This document shows positions 12,001 to 22,599 of a stretch of 64,000 nucleotides of DNA, piece by piece. Each line of letters opens with the position of its first letter. Positions within the stretch are counted from its first letter, which is position 1. The notes beneath the pieces are model-generated. The model did no database searches and was not told where the DNA came from. It saw only the letters and a list, made by a program, of their open reading frames with translations. The DNA comes from Brassica napus. Its lineage: Eukaryota; Streptophyta; Magnoliopsida; Brassicales; Brassicaceae. The position numbers and the translations under genes are program-made. Location: contig NC_063451.1 in the NCBI RefSeq assembly GCF_020379485.1, forward strand, positions 25,526,630 through 25,590,629, given 5' to 3'.

Positions 12001-12448
12001 CGTTACCTCGCTCGAAGTTGTTGAGGAGCCATCAGAGGAGCCACTGGTTGATGTCACGTCTATCCCTACCGAGCCTGTCAAGTCCCCGGTGGGAAGCGGT
12101 TTTGACGAGCGCCCAGAGAATGAGAATCTGAAGGGGTTTCCTGGAAAGGACGGCCTCGCGATAGGCGACACTCTGGTTCGAGTGGGAGAGACCGAGAACG
12201 TGGGCATCGAGGTTCCTGTGCTCGTCTCGGATTCTTCCTCCGAAGGACGAGAGGATGGGGAGGAGGATAACGATGGAATCGAGGAGGCGTCGCTACCACG
12301 TCCCGCTGAGGAGGAGACGATCTACGAAGCTGGGGATACAGATGTTCCTCCACTTCCCGTTGACTCTCTTGCCTCTATTCCTACTCGGGCGGAGGACCCG
12401 ACTGCTGCCGCTACCAAGGGTCCTGACGATCAAGATTCTGTTCCTTGA
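9014..12448 (+). pseudogene. Antisense ORF of Tat/ATLANTYS element (gypsy-type 'transposase_28' and coiled-coil protein)
   Basis: Four exons with good GT-AG borders join in phase: 9014-9944, 10012-10146, 10214-11148 and 11237-12448, giving 1071 codons in total. The N-terminal part (GYQCVYESYFGDHTKLWFPI) resembles the plant 'putative gypsy type transposon' domain. The middle is Lys/Glu/Ser-rich with KKKKK clusters suggesting nuclear localisation, and the C-terminal exon is a long charged coiled coil (about residues 670-840). Extra ORFs of this kind, antisense to pol, are known from Tat-lineage elements; their function is unclear. One in-frame TGA at 10107-10109, probably a Trp codon originally, interrupts exon 2. 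Otherwise it is open, which suggests recent decay. A TATA box lies upstream. Confidence 0.75.
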
Positions 12449-13264
12449 CGTTTCACTTATGTTCTTATCTGTTTGTGGTCTTGATAGACCCTGTTGTTGT
12501 ACGATTAGACATGCTTTTATTTTATTGGCAAGTCGCTGCTTTAAGCGGACTTTAAATTTGTGGGTTGTGTTTCTCATCTGTACTTGCAAACTTTGTTAAA
12601 GTAAATGTCAGTATCTTTAGTGTCTCGCGATGTGTTCGCTTAGAAACAATAGATTCCTGACCTTTGGCTTTTGCAAATAGATAAGAAAACGAACCGCTAG
12701 GGGATTTATTCAGCTCTTGTCGCGTTTCGATCGAGACGACGTCTAGGCGCATCGTTCTATATCGAAAACAAGGGACTGGATCTAAGAGTGGAAGGTTCTT
12801 TCGTCCGTTTCCTCAATGACAATCGAGTAATTGGGTAGCTAGTCCATTACGCGTTTAGTCGAGGAAAGGTTAAAGATTCACTCCGTTTAGTCGGTCAATG
12901 CTCCTTGGGCATAGGTGACTAGCGACTGTTGGGTCCTCAGGCTAAGTGTCTGATCAGGACAAAGCCAGGAAATTGAACGATAGTGTCCGCGTATCTCCTG
13001 CTGGAGACACGGGAGCCGTTGGGTTTGATAACATGCATCCACTCAGTAGAAGTTGAGACAAAGAACAAGATTTTGACTTTGATTTTGTTACAGCTGGACC
13101 TGTTTAAGGCTGCCTACGTACCTCGGTTGAGGATCAAGCCATTCGTAGTTCGTTTTTCCCGAGTAAAAGTGGCCGTGAGTGGCGCATTTACTCGGTCGAG
13201 TAGAAGTGACCACGGGGTGCATCTACTCGGTTTTTTTTTTTTTTTTTTTTTTTTTGAGATACAC
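12449..13264. other. Noncoding spacer between the antisense ORF and pol
   Basis: No supported gene. The two genes converge here. Near 13150-13260 short repeats containing ACTCGG/CGAGTAGAAGTGACC surround a run of 25 T (13231-13255), which on the pol strand is a poly(A) tract about ten bases after the pol stop codon. Confidence 0.6.
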
Positions 13265-15784
13265 CTACGAGTAGAAACGTCTTAGGTGCATCGAGTTCCA
13301 TGATCGGGGAACTTCTTCGTTACGTGAAGTTTGAAGTCGGTATACTCCGGGTTTGACGACTTTGATGATTTTATAAGGTCCCTCCCACCTGGCGCCGAGT
13401 TTACCGGCGTTTAGCTCCTTAGTGTTTTCAAACACCTTGCGCATGACGAGGTCACCGAGTTCCAGAGGTCGGGCACGGACCCTTTTGTTGTAGTAACTCT
13501 CGATCTGGTGTTGATAGTTCTGGATGCGCAGCAGAGCTTGATCTCGTCGTTCTTCTATCTCATCAAGGGCGTCGAGTAGCATTTCCTTGTTGAGTTCGAC
13601 GTATTGAGGCATCTTGGAGCGTCGGAGGCTTGAAACGTTGACTTCAGCGGGAGCCATGGCTTCTACACCGTAGGCGAGGGAGAAAGGTGTCGATTTAGTC
13701 GATCCTCGCGGCGTTGTGCGATGGCTCCATAGGACCCCATCGAGCTCGTCGGCCCAGTGACCCTTTTTCAGATCCAGACGCTTTTTAATGCCATCGATGA
13801 TGAGTTTATTGGAGGATTCTGCCTGGCCATTACCTTGCGGGTAACGAGGAGTGGAGGGGCTTAGTCGAATGTTCCATTTGCCACAGAACTCCTTGAAGTT
13901 GCCTGACATGAACTGCGATCCGTTATCGGTAACGATCTCATAAGGTAAACCGTGGCGGCAAATAATATTTTTCCAGACGAAACCGCGGACTTCTTTGTCC
14001 GTGACTTGAGCGTATGCTTCAGCTTCGATCCATTTGGTAAAGTAGTCGGTGAGGACGAGGATGAAGCGTCTTTGGCGGGAACAGGGAAGTGGTCCAATGA
14101 TGTCCATTGCCCATCGCATGAACGGGTATGGAGCGGTGGTTGTTCGCAACATTTCGGTTGGACAATGGATACTAGGTGCGTGCCGTTGGCACTTGTCGCA
14201 GCTTCTCGCGTAAGACTCGCAATCTGCGTTCATTGTTGGCCAGAAGAAGCCTAAGCTCCTTACTTTGATTGCTAATGCACGTCCGCCCGAATGATTTCCG
14301 CCAGCGCCTTCGTGCGTCTCTGCCATAACCCTTGCTGTCTCGTCGCCATGAATGCATTTTAGGAGTACTTTACTCGCGGTCCAGCGGTGTAGTTCATCGT
14401 CAAGAACGACGTAATGGGCGCTGCGTGTTTTTAGTCGGCGAGCTTCCCATTTGTCGTTTGGGAGTTCTCCCTTCGAGAGGTAGTCGATAAACTCAGTTCT
14501 CCAATCAGGACCAAATCCGTCGTCATCTGGAGTAGCGGGTTCGATGACCGGGGCAACGAGGGTTTGGTCGGTAGGAATATCGATGCTTGGTTTCTCGATA
14601 CGATGTATCGGGATGGTTCGTTTAACTTGATCACGAAGCTTGCTGCCAAGGGCCGCGAGGGCGTCGGCGCAGACGTTTTCGCCTCTGGGAACTTTGATGA
14701 GTTCGAAGAACTCGAACTCTGCTGTCAGGCTTTGCACTATTTTGAGATAGGCATCCATTCGGTCGTTGCGGGCATCGTAGTCGCCGCTGAACTGACTGGC
14801 GACTAATTGAGAGTCGCAATAGGCGCTTAGTCGTTTAGCTTTTACGGCTTTTGCTAAGCGGAGTCCGGCGATCAGAGATTCGTATTCTGCTTCGTTGTTT
14901 GACGCGGGAAAGCCAAAGCTAAAAGACTGCCTGATTAGCTCTCCGGTCGGGGACTGTAGTTGGACTCCGGCTCCTGCTCCCTTGTTGGTCGATGATCCAT
15001 CGACGTGCAGCGTCCAGTTTGAGCTTGGGAGTATAAGATCTTGTTCCAATTCTGGGGCCAACTCGACCAGGAAGTCCGCGAGGACTTGGGACTTCGCCGC
15101 TGTGCGGTTCTTGTAGGTAATATCGAGCTCGCCGAGTTCGATGGCCCACTTCGTGAGTCTGCCAGATCTGTTGGTGTTTTGGAGTATCGTTCGGAGAGGT
15201 TGATCAGTCAGTACCTCCACTGAATGTGACTGGAAATACGGTCGAAGCTTTCTTGCTGCCTCGACAACTGCTAAAGCCATCTTTTCCAGAGTCGGGTATC
15301 GCGTCTCTGGTCCGGTCATGCGTCTGCTTGTGTAGAAAATGGGCTTTTGTTCGCCGCGGTCTTCCTTTATCAGAATGCTGCTGACAGCAGCTTGTGACAC
15401 CGCGACATAGAGAGATAGAACATCACCGACGTCCGGCTTAGCGAGTACTGGAGGTGTTGTCAGGTATTGCTTGAGTTGAGTAAATGCATCCTCGCACTTC
15501 TCATCCCAAATGAACTTCTTATTTCCTCGCAAGAGATCGTAAAAGGGGAGGCACTTGTCGGTGGATCTGGAGATGAAACGATTTAGAGCAGCTATCCGGC
15601 CCGTGAGTCGTTGTACTTCTCTACTGTTCCTCGGACTTGGGAGGTTCAGGACCGCAGATATTTGCTTCGGGTTCGCCTCGATTCCTGTGTGACTATGTAG
15701 CCGAGGAACTCGCCTGAAGAGACTCCGAATGTGCACTTTGCTGGGTTCAGCTTCATGCCGTATTTGTTGAGAGTTTCGAAGCAT
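13265..15784 (-). CDS. Gypsy pol, RT tail, RNase H and integrase
   Basis: The frame opens in the RT/RNase H linker. Visible in order: the Ty3-type RNase H (SLYVAVSQAAVSS, VLTDQPLR), a second archaeal-type RNase H characteristic of Tat elements (LHVDGSSTNKGAGAG, SNNEAEYESLIAGL), the integrase HHCC zinc finger (GNHSGGRA to CDKCQRHA), the integrase core with D in WAMDIIGPLP, D in VTDNGSQF and E in GNGQAESSNK, and a C-terminal region (GARWEGPYKI). It inserts the cDNA into the host genome and processes the RNA:DNA hybrid. This is the only uninterrupted integrase in the element. The start is not a true initiation codon: the region normally belongs to one polyprotein with RT, and here a frameshift near 15690 separates the two frames. 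Confidence 0.88.
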   Translation of the reverse strand: MLRNSQQIRHEAEPSKVHIRSLFRRVPRLHSHTGIEANPKQISAVLNLPSPRNSREVQRLTGRIAALNRFISRSTDKCLPFYDLLRGNKKFIWDEKCEDAFTQLKQYLTTPPVLAKPDVGDVLSLYVAVSQAAVSSILIKEDRGEQKPIFYTSRRMTGPETRYPTLEKMALAVVEAARKLRPYFQSHSVEVLTDQPLRTILQNTNRSGRLTKWAIELGELDITYKNRTAAKSQVLADFLVELAPELEQDLILPSSNWTLHVDGSSTNKGAGAGVQLQSPTGELIRQSFSFGFPASNNEAEYESLIAGLRLAKAVKAKRLSAYCDSQLVASQFSGDYDARNDRMDAYLKIVQSLTAEFEFFELIKVPRGENVCADALAALGSKLRDQVKRTIPIHRIEKPSIDIPTDQTLVAPVIEPATPDDDGFGPDWRTEFIDYLSKGELPNDKWEARRLKTRSAHYVVLDDELHRWTASKVLLKCIHGDETARVMAETHEGAGGNHSGGRALAIKVRSLGFFWPTMNADCESYARSCDKCQRHAPSIHCPTEMLRTTTAPYPFMRWAMDIIGPLPCSRQRRFILVLTDYFTKWIEAEAYAQVTDKEVRGFVWKNIICRHGLPYEIVTDNGSQFMSGNFKEFCGKWNIRLSPSTPRYPQGNGQAESSNKLIIDGIKKRLDLKKGHWADELDGVLWSHRTTPRGSTKSTPFSLAYGVEAMAPAEVNVSSLRRSKMPQYVELNKEMLLDALDEIEERRDQALLRIQNYQHQIESYYNKRVRARPLELGDLVMRKVFENTKELNAGKLGARWEGPYKIIKVVKPGVYRLQTSRNEEVPRSWNSMHLRRFYS

Positions 15785-17686
15785 TCTTGAAGATGACGGA
15801 GGTGATCAATGGAATGGAGCGACTTAACCAACATGTCGTCGATGTACATTTCCATAGTGATGCCCAGCTTATCTGCGAACATCTTGTTTACAAGTCGTTG
15901 GTAGGTTGCTCCGCCGTTCTTCAAACCGAATGGCATGACCTTATAGCAGTAGGTTCCCTTATCTGTGATGAAGGCTGTCTTCTCGCGATCATCCGGGTGC
16001 ATCATTATTTGATTGTATCCAGAGAAGGTGTCCATGAAGGTCAGCATCTCGTTTCCGGCCGTAGACTCGACTAAACGGTCAATGTTGGGAAGAGGGTAGC
16101 TATCCTTTGGGCAGGCTTTATTCAGATCGGTGAAGTCGACGCAGACGCGCCACTTGCCATTTTTCTTTTTGACGACTACCGGATTTGCCAACCATTCGGG
16201 GTAGCGGACCTCAGCGATCGAACCTGCGCCGAGTAGCTTGTCAACTTCTTCGTTTACGGCCTTCGACCTGTCAGGGCCGAGCTTACGTCGCTTCTGGCGG
16301 ATAGGTTTGAATGTCGGGTCGACGTTTAGCTCGTGAGTCGTTATAGTCGGGTCAATGCCTTTCATGTCTGCCATAGACCAAGCGAATGTCGACACGTTCT
16401 TCTTGAGGAAGTTCAGAATTGACTGCTGCATTTCCTCAGAAAGGTATGCACCAACCCTTACGGTTCGACTTTGATCGGCGTCGTCAATAGGTAACTCGAG
16501 AATCTCGCTTTCCTGGGAACGGACTTTTGAGGTTGGGGGAGACACAGAATTAACGGGTAGAGATGACCGTTGGAGTTTGACTGTGGCGACTAGGAGATCC
16601 CTAGCGGCCTTTTGATCCCCTCGCAGCGTTTTTATCCTTCCGTCCGTGCCAGGGAACTTGACGCACTGGTGGTAGGTGGAAGGAACGGCTTGCATCGAGT
16701 GTAGCCAAGGGGTGCCGAGTATAGCGTGATAAGGAGCTTTTGTGCTTACAACGGCAAACTTAACCGTTCGAGTAACGCCACACGCGCGTACCGGGAGGCG
16801 GATCGTTCCCAAGATAGTTTCGGAGGATCCATTGAATCCGGTTAATGTCCTGGAAGACGCTTTTATGTCGTCAAGATCAACTCCCATCTTCTGTAGAGTT
16901 CCTCGGAAGATGAGGTCGACAGAACTTCCGGTGTCAATGAGGATCTTGGTGACATCATACTCTCCAATTCCAAGGACGACGAGAAGAGGATCATTATGGG
17001 GAGCGTGAACTCCTTCAGCGTCGTCCGGTGAGAAGGTTATCGGAATATGACTTGTCTGTTTAGTCGGCCACTTCTGGGAAGTCGTGACTTGTCGACGATA
17101 GTCTTTTACAGAACGGACAGTGTCTCCGCTAGGAGGGGAGCCTCCCATGATGACATTCAACGACTGTCCCGTTTGTACTCGCTTAGAGTCTAGCAAGGTG
17201 CGGAGGTCTGTGGATATGTTAGTGTCATGCGCTGGAGGTTGAAAATGACCTTTAGCTTGCTCCAACTGTCGTCGTAAGTCTGTTGGTTTTGAACGGTTGA
17301 GCTGTATGCGAAGGTCGCAGGCGCCAGCGTTGAGTTTATCTCGGAGGTCTGTAATTGGCCCTTTGTTGTTGTTAGCGTCGCTTGTCGAGATACGACGAGA
17401 CTTCCGTGTGTCCAGCATCGTCCGGAGATCTTTGTGCTTGGGACTGCTATCATTTTTGGACTCGAACTTCCGCTTCAGGACGTCTCTCAGATCTCCGAGT
17501 ACAGGCGCATCGTCGTTATCGTCGTCGGACGACAAAGATTGCTGAGAGAGTATAACCTCGATGCGTCTGCGATTAACAGGATGCTCTTCGTCGGCGGAGG
17601 AGTCTCCCTCACCGTTATCCTTCGGGTTTCCTCCTCGTCGTCTCGTCGTTGAGCGTCGTTTTGTCGATCTTTGCCGGTGGCTTTGC
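14959..17686 (-). repeat. Pol repeat unit 1 (2728 bp)
   Basis: This unit is joined to the normal downstream RNase H and integrase. Landmarks recur at exact 2728-bp spacing in the next unit (GTTGGACTCC at 14959 and 17687). It contains protease DTGSS at 16921-16935 and the RT YIDD motif at 15835-15846 on the minus strand. Unit-specific changes in conserved RT positions include FMDTFSGY (others FMDAFSGY) and NGGATYQ (others NAGATYQ). Confidence 0.93.
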
Positions 17687-17690
17687 GTTG
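15646..17690 (-). pseudogene. Gypsy protease and reverse transcriptase, unit 1
   Basis: An open frame runs from an acidic linker (DDDNDDAPVLGDLRDVLKRK) through an aspartic protease (LIDTGSSVDLIF, AILGTPWLHSM) into RT (NPVVVKKKNGKWRVCVDF, MPFGLKNGGATYQ, YIDDMLVKS, FLGYIVTQ) and then stops after SRRTRSKYLRS, where the RNase H frame takes over in another phase. Upstream of 17687 the frame continues nonsensically into the RNase H of unit 2. It therefore lacks its own start, and the RT is not in frame with the RNase H and integrase. Confidence 0.85.
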
Positions 17691-20414
17691 GACTCCGGCT
17701 CCTGCTCCCTTGTTGGTCGATGATCCATCGACGTGCAGCGTCCAGTTTGAGCTTGGGAGTATAAGATCTTGTTCCAATTCTGGGGCCAACTCGACTAGTA
17801 AGTCCGCGAGGACTTGGGACTTCGCCGCTGTGCGGTTCTTGTAGGTAATATCGAGCTCGCCGAGTTCGATGGCCCACTTCGTGAGTCTGCCAGATCTGTT
17901 GGTGTTTTGGAGTATCGTTCGGAGAGGTTGATCAGTCAGTACCTCCACTGAATGTGACTGGAAATACGGTCGAAGCTTTCTTGCTGCTTCGACAACTGCT
18001 AAAGCCAACTTTGCCGGAGTCGGGTATCGCGTCTCTGGTCCGGTCATGCGTCTGCTTGTGTAGAAAATGGGCTTTTGTTCGCCGCGGTCTTCCTTTATCA
18101 GAACGCTGCTGACAGCAGCTTGTGACACCGCGACATAGAGAGATAGAACATCACCGACGTCCGGCTTAGCGAGTACTGGAGGTGTTGTCAGGTATTGCTT
18201 TAGTTGAGTAAATGCATCCTCGCACTTCTCATCCCAAATGAACTTCTTATTTCCTCGCAAGAGATCGTAAAAGGGGAGGCACTTGTCGGTGGATCTGGAG
18301 ATAAAACGATTTAGAGCAGCTATCCGGCTCGTGAGTCGTTGTACTTCTCTACTGTTCCTCGGACTTGGGAGGTTCAGGACCGCAGATATTTTCTTCGGGT
18401 TCGCCTCGATTGCTGCGTGACTATGTAGCCGAGGAACTCGCCTGAAGAGACTCCGAATGTGCACTTTGCTGGGTTCAGCTTCATACCGTATTTGTTGAGA
18501 GTTTCGAAGCATTCTTGAAGATGACGGAGGTGATCAATGGAATGGAGCGACTTAACCAACATGTCGTCGATGTACACTTCCATAGTGATGCCCAGCTTAT
18601 CTGTGAACATCTTGTTTACAAGTCGTTGGTAGGTTGCTCCGGCGTTCTTCAAACCGAATGGCATGACCTTATAGCAGTAGGTTCCCTTATCTGTGATGAA
18701 GGCTGTCTTCTCGCGATCATCCGGGTGCATCATTATTTGATTGTATCCAGAGAAGGCGTCCATGAAGGTCAGCATCTCGTTTCCGCCCGTAGACTCGACT
18801 AAACGGTCAATGTTGGGAAGAGGGTAGCTATCCTTTGGGCAGGCTTTATTCAGATCGGTGAAGTCGACGCAGACGCGCCACTTGCCATTTTTCTTTTTGA
18901 CGACTACCGGATTTGCCAACCATTCGGGATAGCGGACCTCAGCGATCGAACCTGCGCCGAGTAGCTTGTCAACTTCTTCATTTACAGCCTTCGACCTGTT
19001 AGGGCCGAGCTTACATCGCTTCTGGCGGATAGGTTTGAATGTCGGGTCGACGTTTAGCTCGTGAGTCGTTATAGTCGGGTCAATGCCTTTCATGTATGCC
19101 ATAGACCAAGCGAATGTAGACACGTTCTTCTTGAGGAAGTTCAGAATTGACTGCTGCATTTCCTCAGAAAGGTATGCACCAACCCTTACGGTTCGACTTT
19201 GATCGGCGTCGTCAATAGGTAACTCGAGAATCTCGCTCTCCTGGGAACGGACTTTTGAGGTTGGGGGAGACACAGAATTAACGGGTAGAGATGACCGTTG
19301 GAGTTTGACTGTGGCGACTAGGAGATCCCTAGCGGCCTTTTGATCCCCTCGCAGCGTTTTTATCCTTCCGTCCGTGCTAGGGAACTTGACGCACTGGTGG
19401 TAGGTGGAAGGAACGGCTTGCATCGAGTGTAGCCAAGGGGTGCCGAGTATAGCATGATAAGGAGCTTTTGTGCTTACAACGGCAAACTTAACCGTTCGAG
19501 TAACGCCACACGCGCGTACCGGGAGGTGGATCGTTCCCAAGATAGTTTCGGAGGATCCATTGAATCCGGTTAATGTCCTGGAAGACGCTTTTATGTCGTC
19601 AAGATCAACTCCCATCTTCTGTAGAGTTCCTCGGAAGATGATGTCGACAGAACTTCCGGTGTCAATGAGGATCTTGGTGACATCATACTCTCCAATTCCA
19701 AGGACGACGAGAAAAGGATCATTATGGGGAATGTGAACTCCTTCAGCGTCGTCCGGTGAGAAGGTTATCGGAAGATGACTTGTCGGTTTAGTCGGCCACT
19801 TCTGGGAAGTCGCGACTTGTCGACGATAGTCTTTTATAGAACGGACAGTGTCTCCGCTAGGAGGGGAGCCTTCCATGATGACATTCAACGACTGTCCCGT
19901 TTGTACTCGCTTAGAGTCTAGCAAGGTGCGGAGGTCTGTGGATATGTTGGTGTCATGCGCTGGAGGTTGAAAATGACCTTTAGCTTGCTCCAACTGTCGT
20001 CGTAAGTCTGTTGGTTTTGAACGGTTGAGCTGTATGCGAAGGTCGCAGGCGCCAGCGTTGAGTTTATCTCGGAGGTCTGTAATTGGCCCTTTGTTGTTGT
20101 TAGCTTCGATTGTCGAGATACTACGAGACTTCCGTGTGTCCAGCATCGTCCGGAGATCTTTGTGCTTGGGACTGCTATCATTTTTGGACTCGAACTTCCG
20201 CTTCAGGACGTCTCTCAGATCTCCGAGTACAGGCGCATCGTCGTTATCGTCGTCGGACGACAAAGATTGCTGAGAGAGTATAACCTCGATGCGTCTGCGA
20301 TTAACAGGATGCTCTTCGTCGGCGGAGGAGTCTCCCTCACCGTTATCCTTCGGGTTTCCTCCTCGTTGTCTCGTCGTTGAGCGTCGTTTTGTCGATCTTT
20401 GCCGGTGGCTTTGC
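17687..20414 (-). repeat. Pol repeat unit 2 (2728 bp)
   Basis: A head-to-tail copy of unit 1 with only scattered substitutions. It carries protease DTGSS at 19649-19663 and RT YIDD at 18563-18574. Its borders join the gag-pol linker side (GGTGGCTTTGCG) to RNase H sequence (TTGGACTCCGG), the same joint as between units 2 and 3 with one base different. Confidence 0.93.
17691..20414 (-). pseudogene. Gypsy protease-RT-partial RNase H, unit 2
   Basis: The same domain order as unit 1: linker, protease (LIDTGSSVDIIF), RT (YIDDMLVKS) ending FLGYIVTQQSRR at the shared frameshift. The linker/RNase H frame then runs to WTLHVDGSSTNKGAGAGVQ and reads straight into the gag-pol linker of unit 1 without the rest of RNase H. 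It is a truncated duplicate with no integrase. Confidence 0.85.
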
Positions 20415-22584
20415 GTTGAACTCCGGCTCCTGCTCCCTTGTTGGTCGATGATCCATCGACGTGCAGCGTCCAGTTTGAGCTTGGGAGTATAAGATCTTGT
20501 TCCAATTCTGGGGCCAACTCGACCAGTAAGTCCGCGAGGACTTGGGACTTCGCCGCTGTGCGGTTCTTGTAGGTAATATCGAGCTCGCCGAGTTCGATGG
20601 CCCACTTCGTGAGTCTGCCAGATCTGTTGGTGTTTTGGAGTATCGTTCGGAGAGGTTGATCAGTCAGTACCTCCACTGAATGTGACTGGAAATACGGTCA
20701 AAGCTTTCTTGCTGCTTCGACAACTGCTAAAGCTAACTTTGCCGGAGTCGGGTATAGCGTCTCTGGTCCGGTCATGCGTCTGCTTGTGTAGAAAATGGGC
20801 TTTTGTTCGCCGCGGTCTTCCTTTATCAGAACGCTGCTGACAGCAGCTTGTGACACCGCGACATAGAGAGATAGCACATCACCGACGTCCAGCTTAGCGA
20901 GTACTGGAGGTGTTGTCAGGTATTACTTTAGTTGAGTAAATGCATCCTCGCACTTCTCATCCCAAATGAACTTCTTATTTCCTCGCAAGAGATCGTAAAA
21001 GGGGAGGCACTTGTCGGTGGATCTGGAGATGAAACGATTTAGAGCAGCTATCCGGCCCGTGAGTCGTTGTACTTCTCTACTGTTCCTCGGACTTGGGAGG
21101 TTCAGGACCGCAGATATTTGCTTCGGGTTCGCCTCGATTCCTGCGTGACTATGTAGCCGAGGAACTCGCCTGAAGAGATTCCTAATGTGCACTTTGCTGG
21201 GTTCAGCTTCATGACGTATTTGTTGAGAGTTTCGAAGCATTCTTGAAGATGACGGAGGAGATCAATGGAATGAAGCGACTTAACCAACATGTCGTCGATG
21301 TACACTTCCATAGTGATGCCCAGCTTATCTGCGAACATCTTGTTTACAAGTCGTTGGTAGGTTGCTCCGGCGTTCTTCAAACCGAATGGCATGACCTTAT
21401 AGCAGTAGGTTCCCTTATCTGTGATGAAGGCTGTCTTCTCGCGATCATCCGGGTGCATCATTATTTGATTGTATCCAGAGAAGGCGTCCATGAAGGTCAG
21501 CATCTCGTTTCCGCCCGTAGACTCGACTAAACGGTCAATGTTGGGAAGAGGGTAGCTATCCTTTGGGCAGGCTTTATTCAGATCGGTGAAGTCGACGCAG
21601 ACGCACCACTTGCCATTTTTCTTTTTGACGACTACCGGATTTGCCAACCATTCGGGGTAGCGGACCTCAGCGATCGAACCTGCGCCGAGTAGATTGTCAA
21701 CTTCTTCATTTACGGCCTTCGACCTGTCAGGGCCGAGCTTACATCGCTTCTGGCGGATAGGTTTGAATGTCGAGTTGACGTTTAGCTCGTGAGTCGTTAT
21801 AGTCGGGTCAATGCCTTTCATGTCTGCCATAGACCAAGCGAATTTAGACACGTTCTTCTTGAGGAAGTTCAGAATTGACTGCTGCATTTCCTCGGAAAGG
21901 TATGCACCAACCCTTACGGTTCGACTTTGATCGGCGTCGTCAATAGGTAACTCGAGAATCTCGCTTTCCTGGGAACGGACTTTTGAGGTTGAGGGAGACA
22001 CAGAATTAACGGGTAGAGATGACCGTTGGAGTTTGACTGTGGCGACTAGGAGATCCCTAGCGGCCTTTTGATCCCCTCGCAGCGTTTTTATCCTTCCGTC
22101 CGTGCTAGGGAACTTGACGCACTGGTGGTAGGTGGAAGGAACGGCTTGCATCGAGTGTAGCCAAGGGGTGCCGAGTATAGCGTGATACGGAGCTTTTGTG
22201 CTTACAACGACAAACTTAACCGTTCGAGTAACGCCACACGCGCGTACCGGGAGGCGGATCGTTCCCAAGATAGTTTCGATTGTCGAGATACGACGAGACT
22301 TCCGTGTGTCCAGCATCGTCCGGAGATCTTTGTGCTTGGGACTGCTATCATTTTCGGACTCGAACTTCCGCTTCAGGACGTCTCTCAGATCTCCGAGTAC
22401 AGGCGCATCGTCGTTATCATCGTCGGACGGCAAAGATTGCTGAGAGAGTATAACCTCGATGCGTCTGCGATTAACAGGATGCTCTTCATCGGCGGAGGAG
22501 TCTCCCTCACCGTTATCCTTCGGGTTTCCTCCTCGTCGTCTCGTCGTTGAGCGTCGTTTTGTCGACCTTTGCCGGTGGCTTTGT
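20415..22584 (-). repeat. Pol repeat unit 3, with 558-bp internal deletion
   Basis: The gag-proximal unit matches units 1 and 2 except that the segment equivalent to 19551-20108 is missing. The joint is at 22278/22279, and both parental borders end in TTCG, indicating a microhomology deletion. 558 is a multiple of three, so the frame is kept, but the protease active site is lost. Its right end joins the gag frame, so this is the original 5' end of the pol region. Confidence 0.9.
20923..22433 (-). pseudogene. Gypsy RT, unit 3, protease deleted
   Basis: The acidic linker (DDDNDDAPVLGDLR, then RKSRRIST) is fused directly to ETILGTIRLPVRACGV, skipping DTGSS. The protease tail and RT follow with YIDDMLVKS at 21291-21302 and the shared frameshift after FLGYIVTQ. 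In the RNase H frame a TAA interrupts the QLK-YLTTPP stretch near 20921. This unit cannot supply protease, RNase H or integrase. Confidence 0.85.
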
Positions 22585-22599
22585 GCTGGGCTCTTCTTT

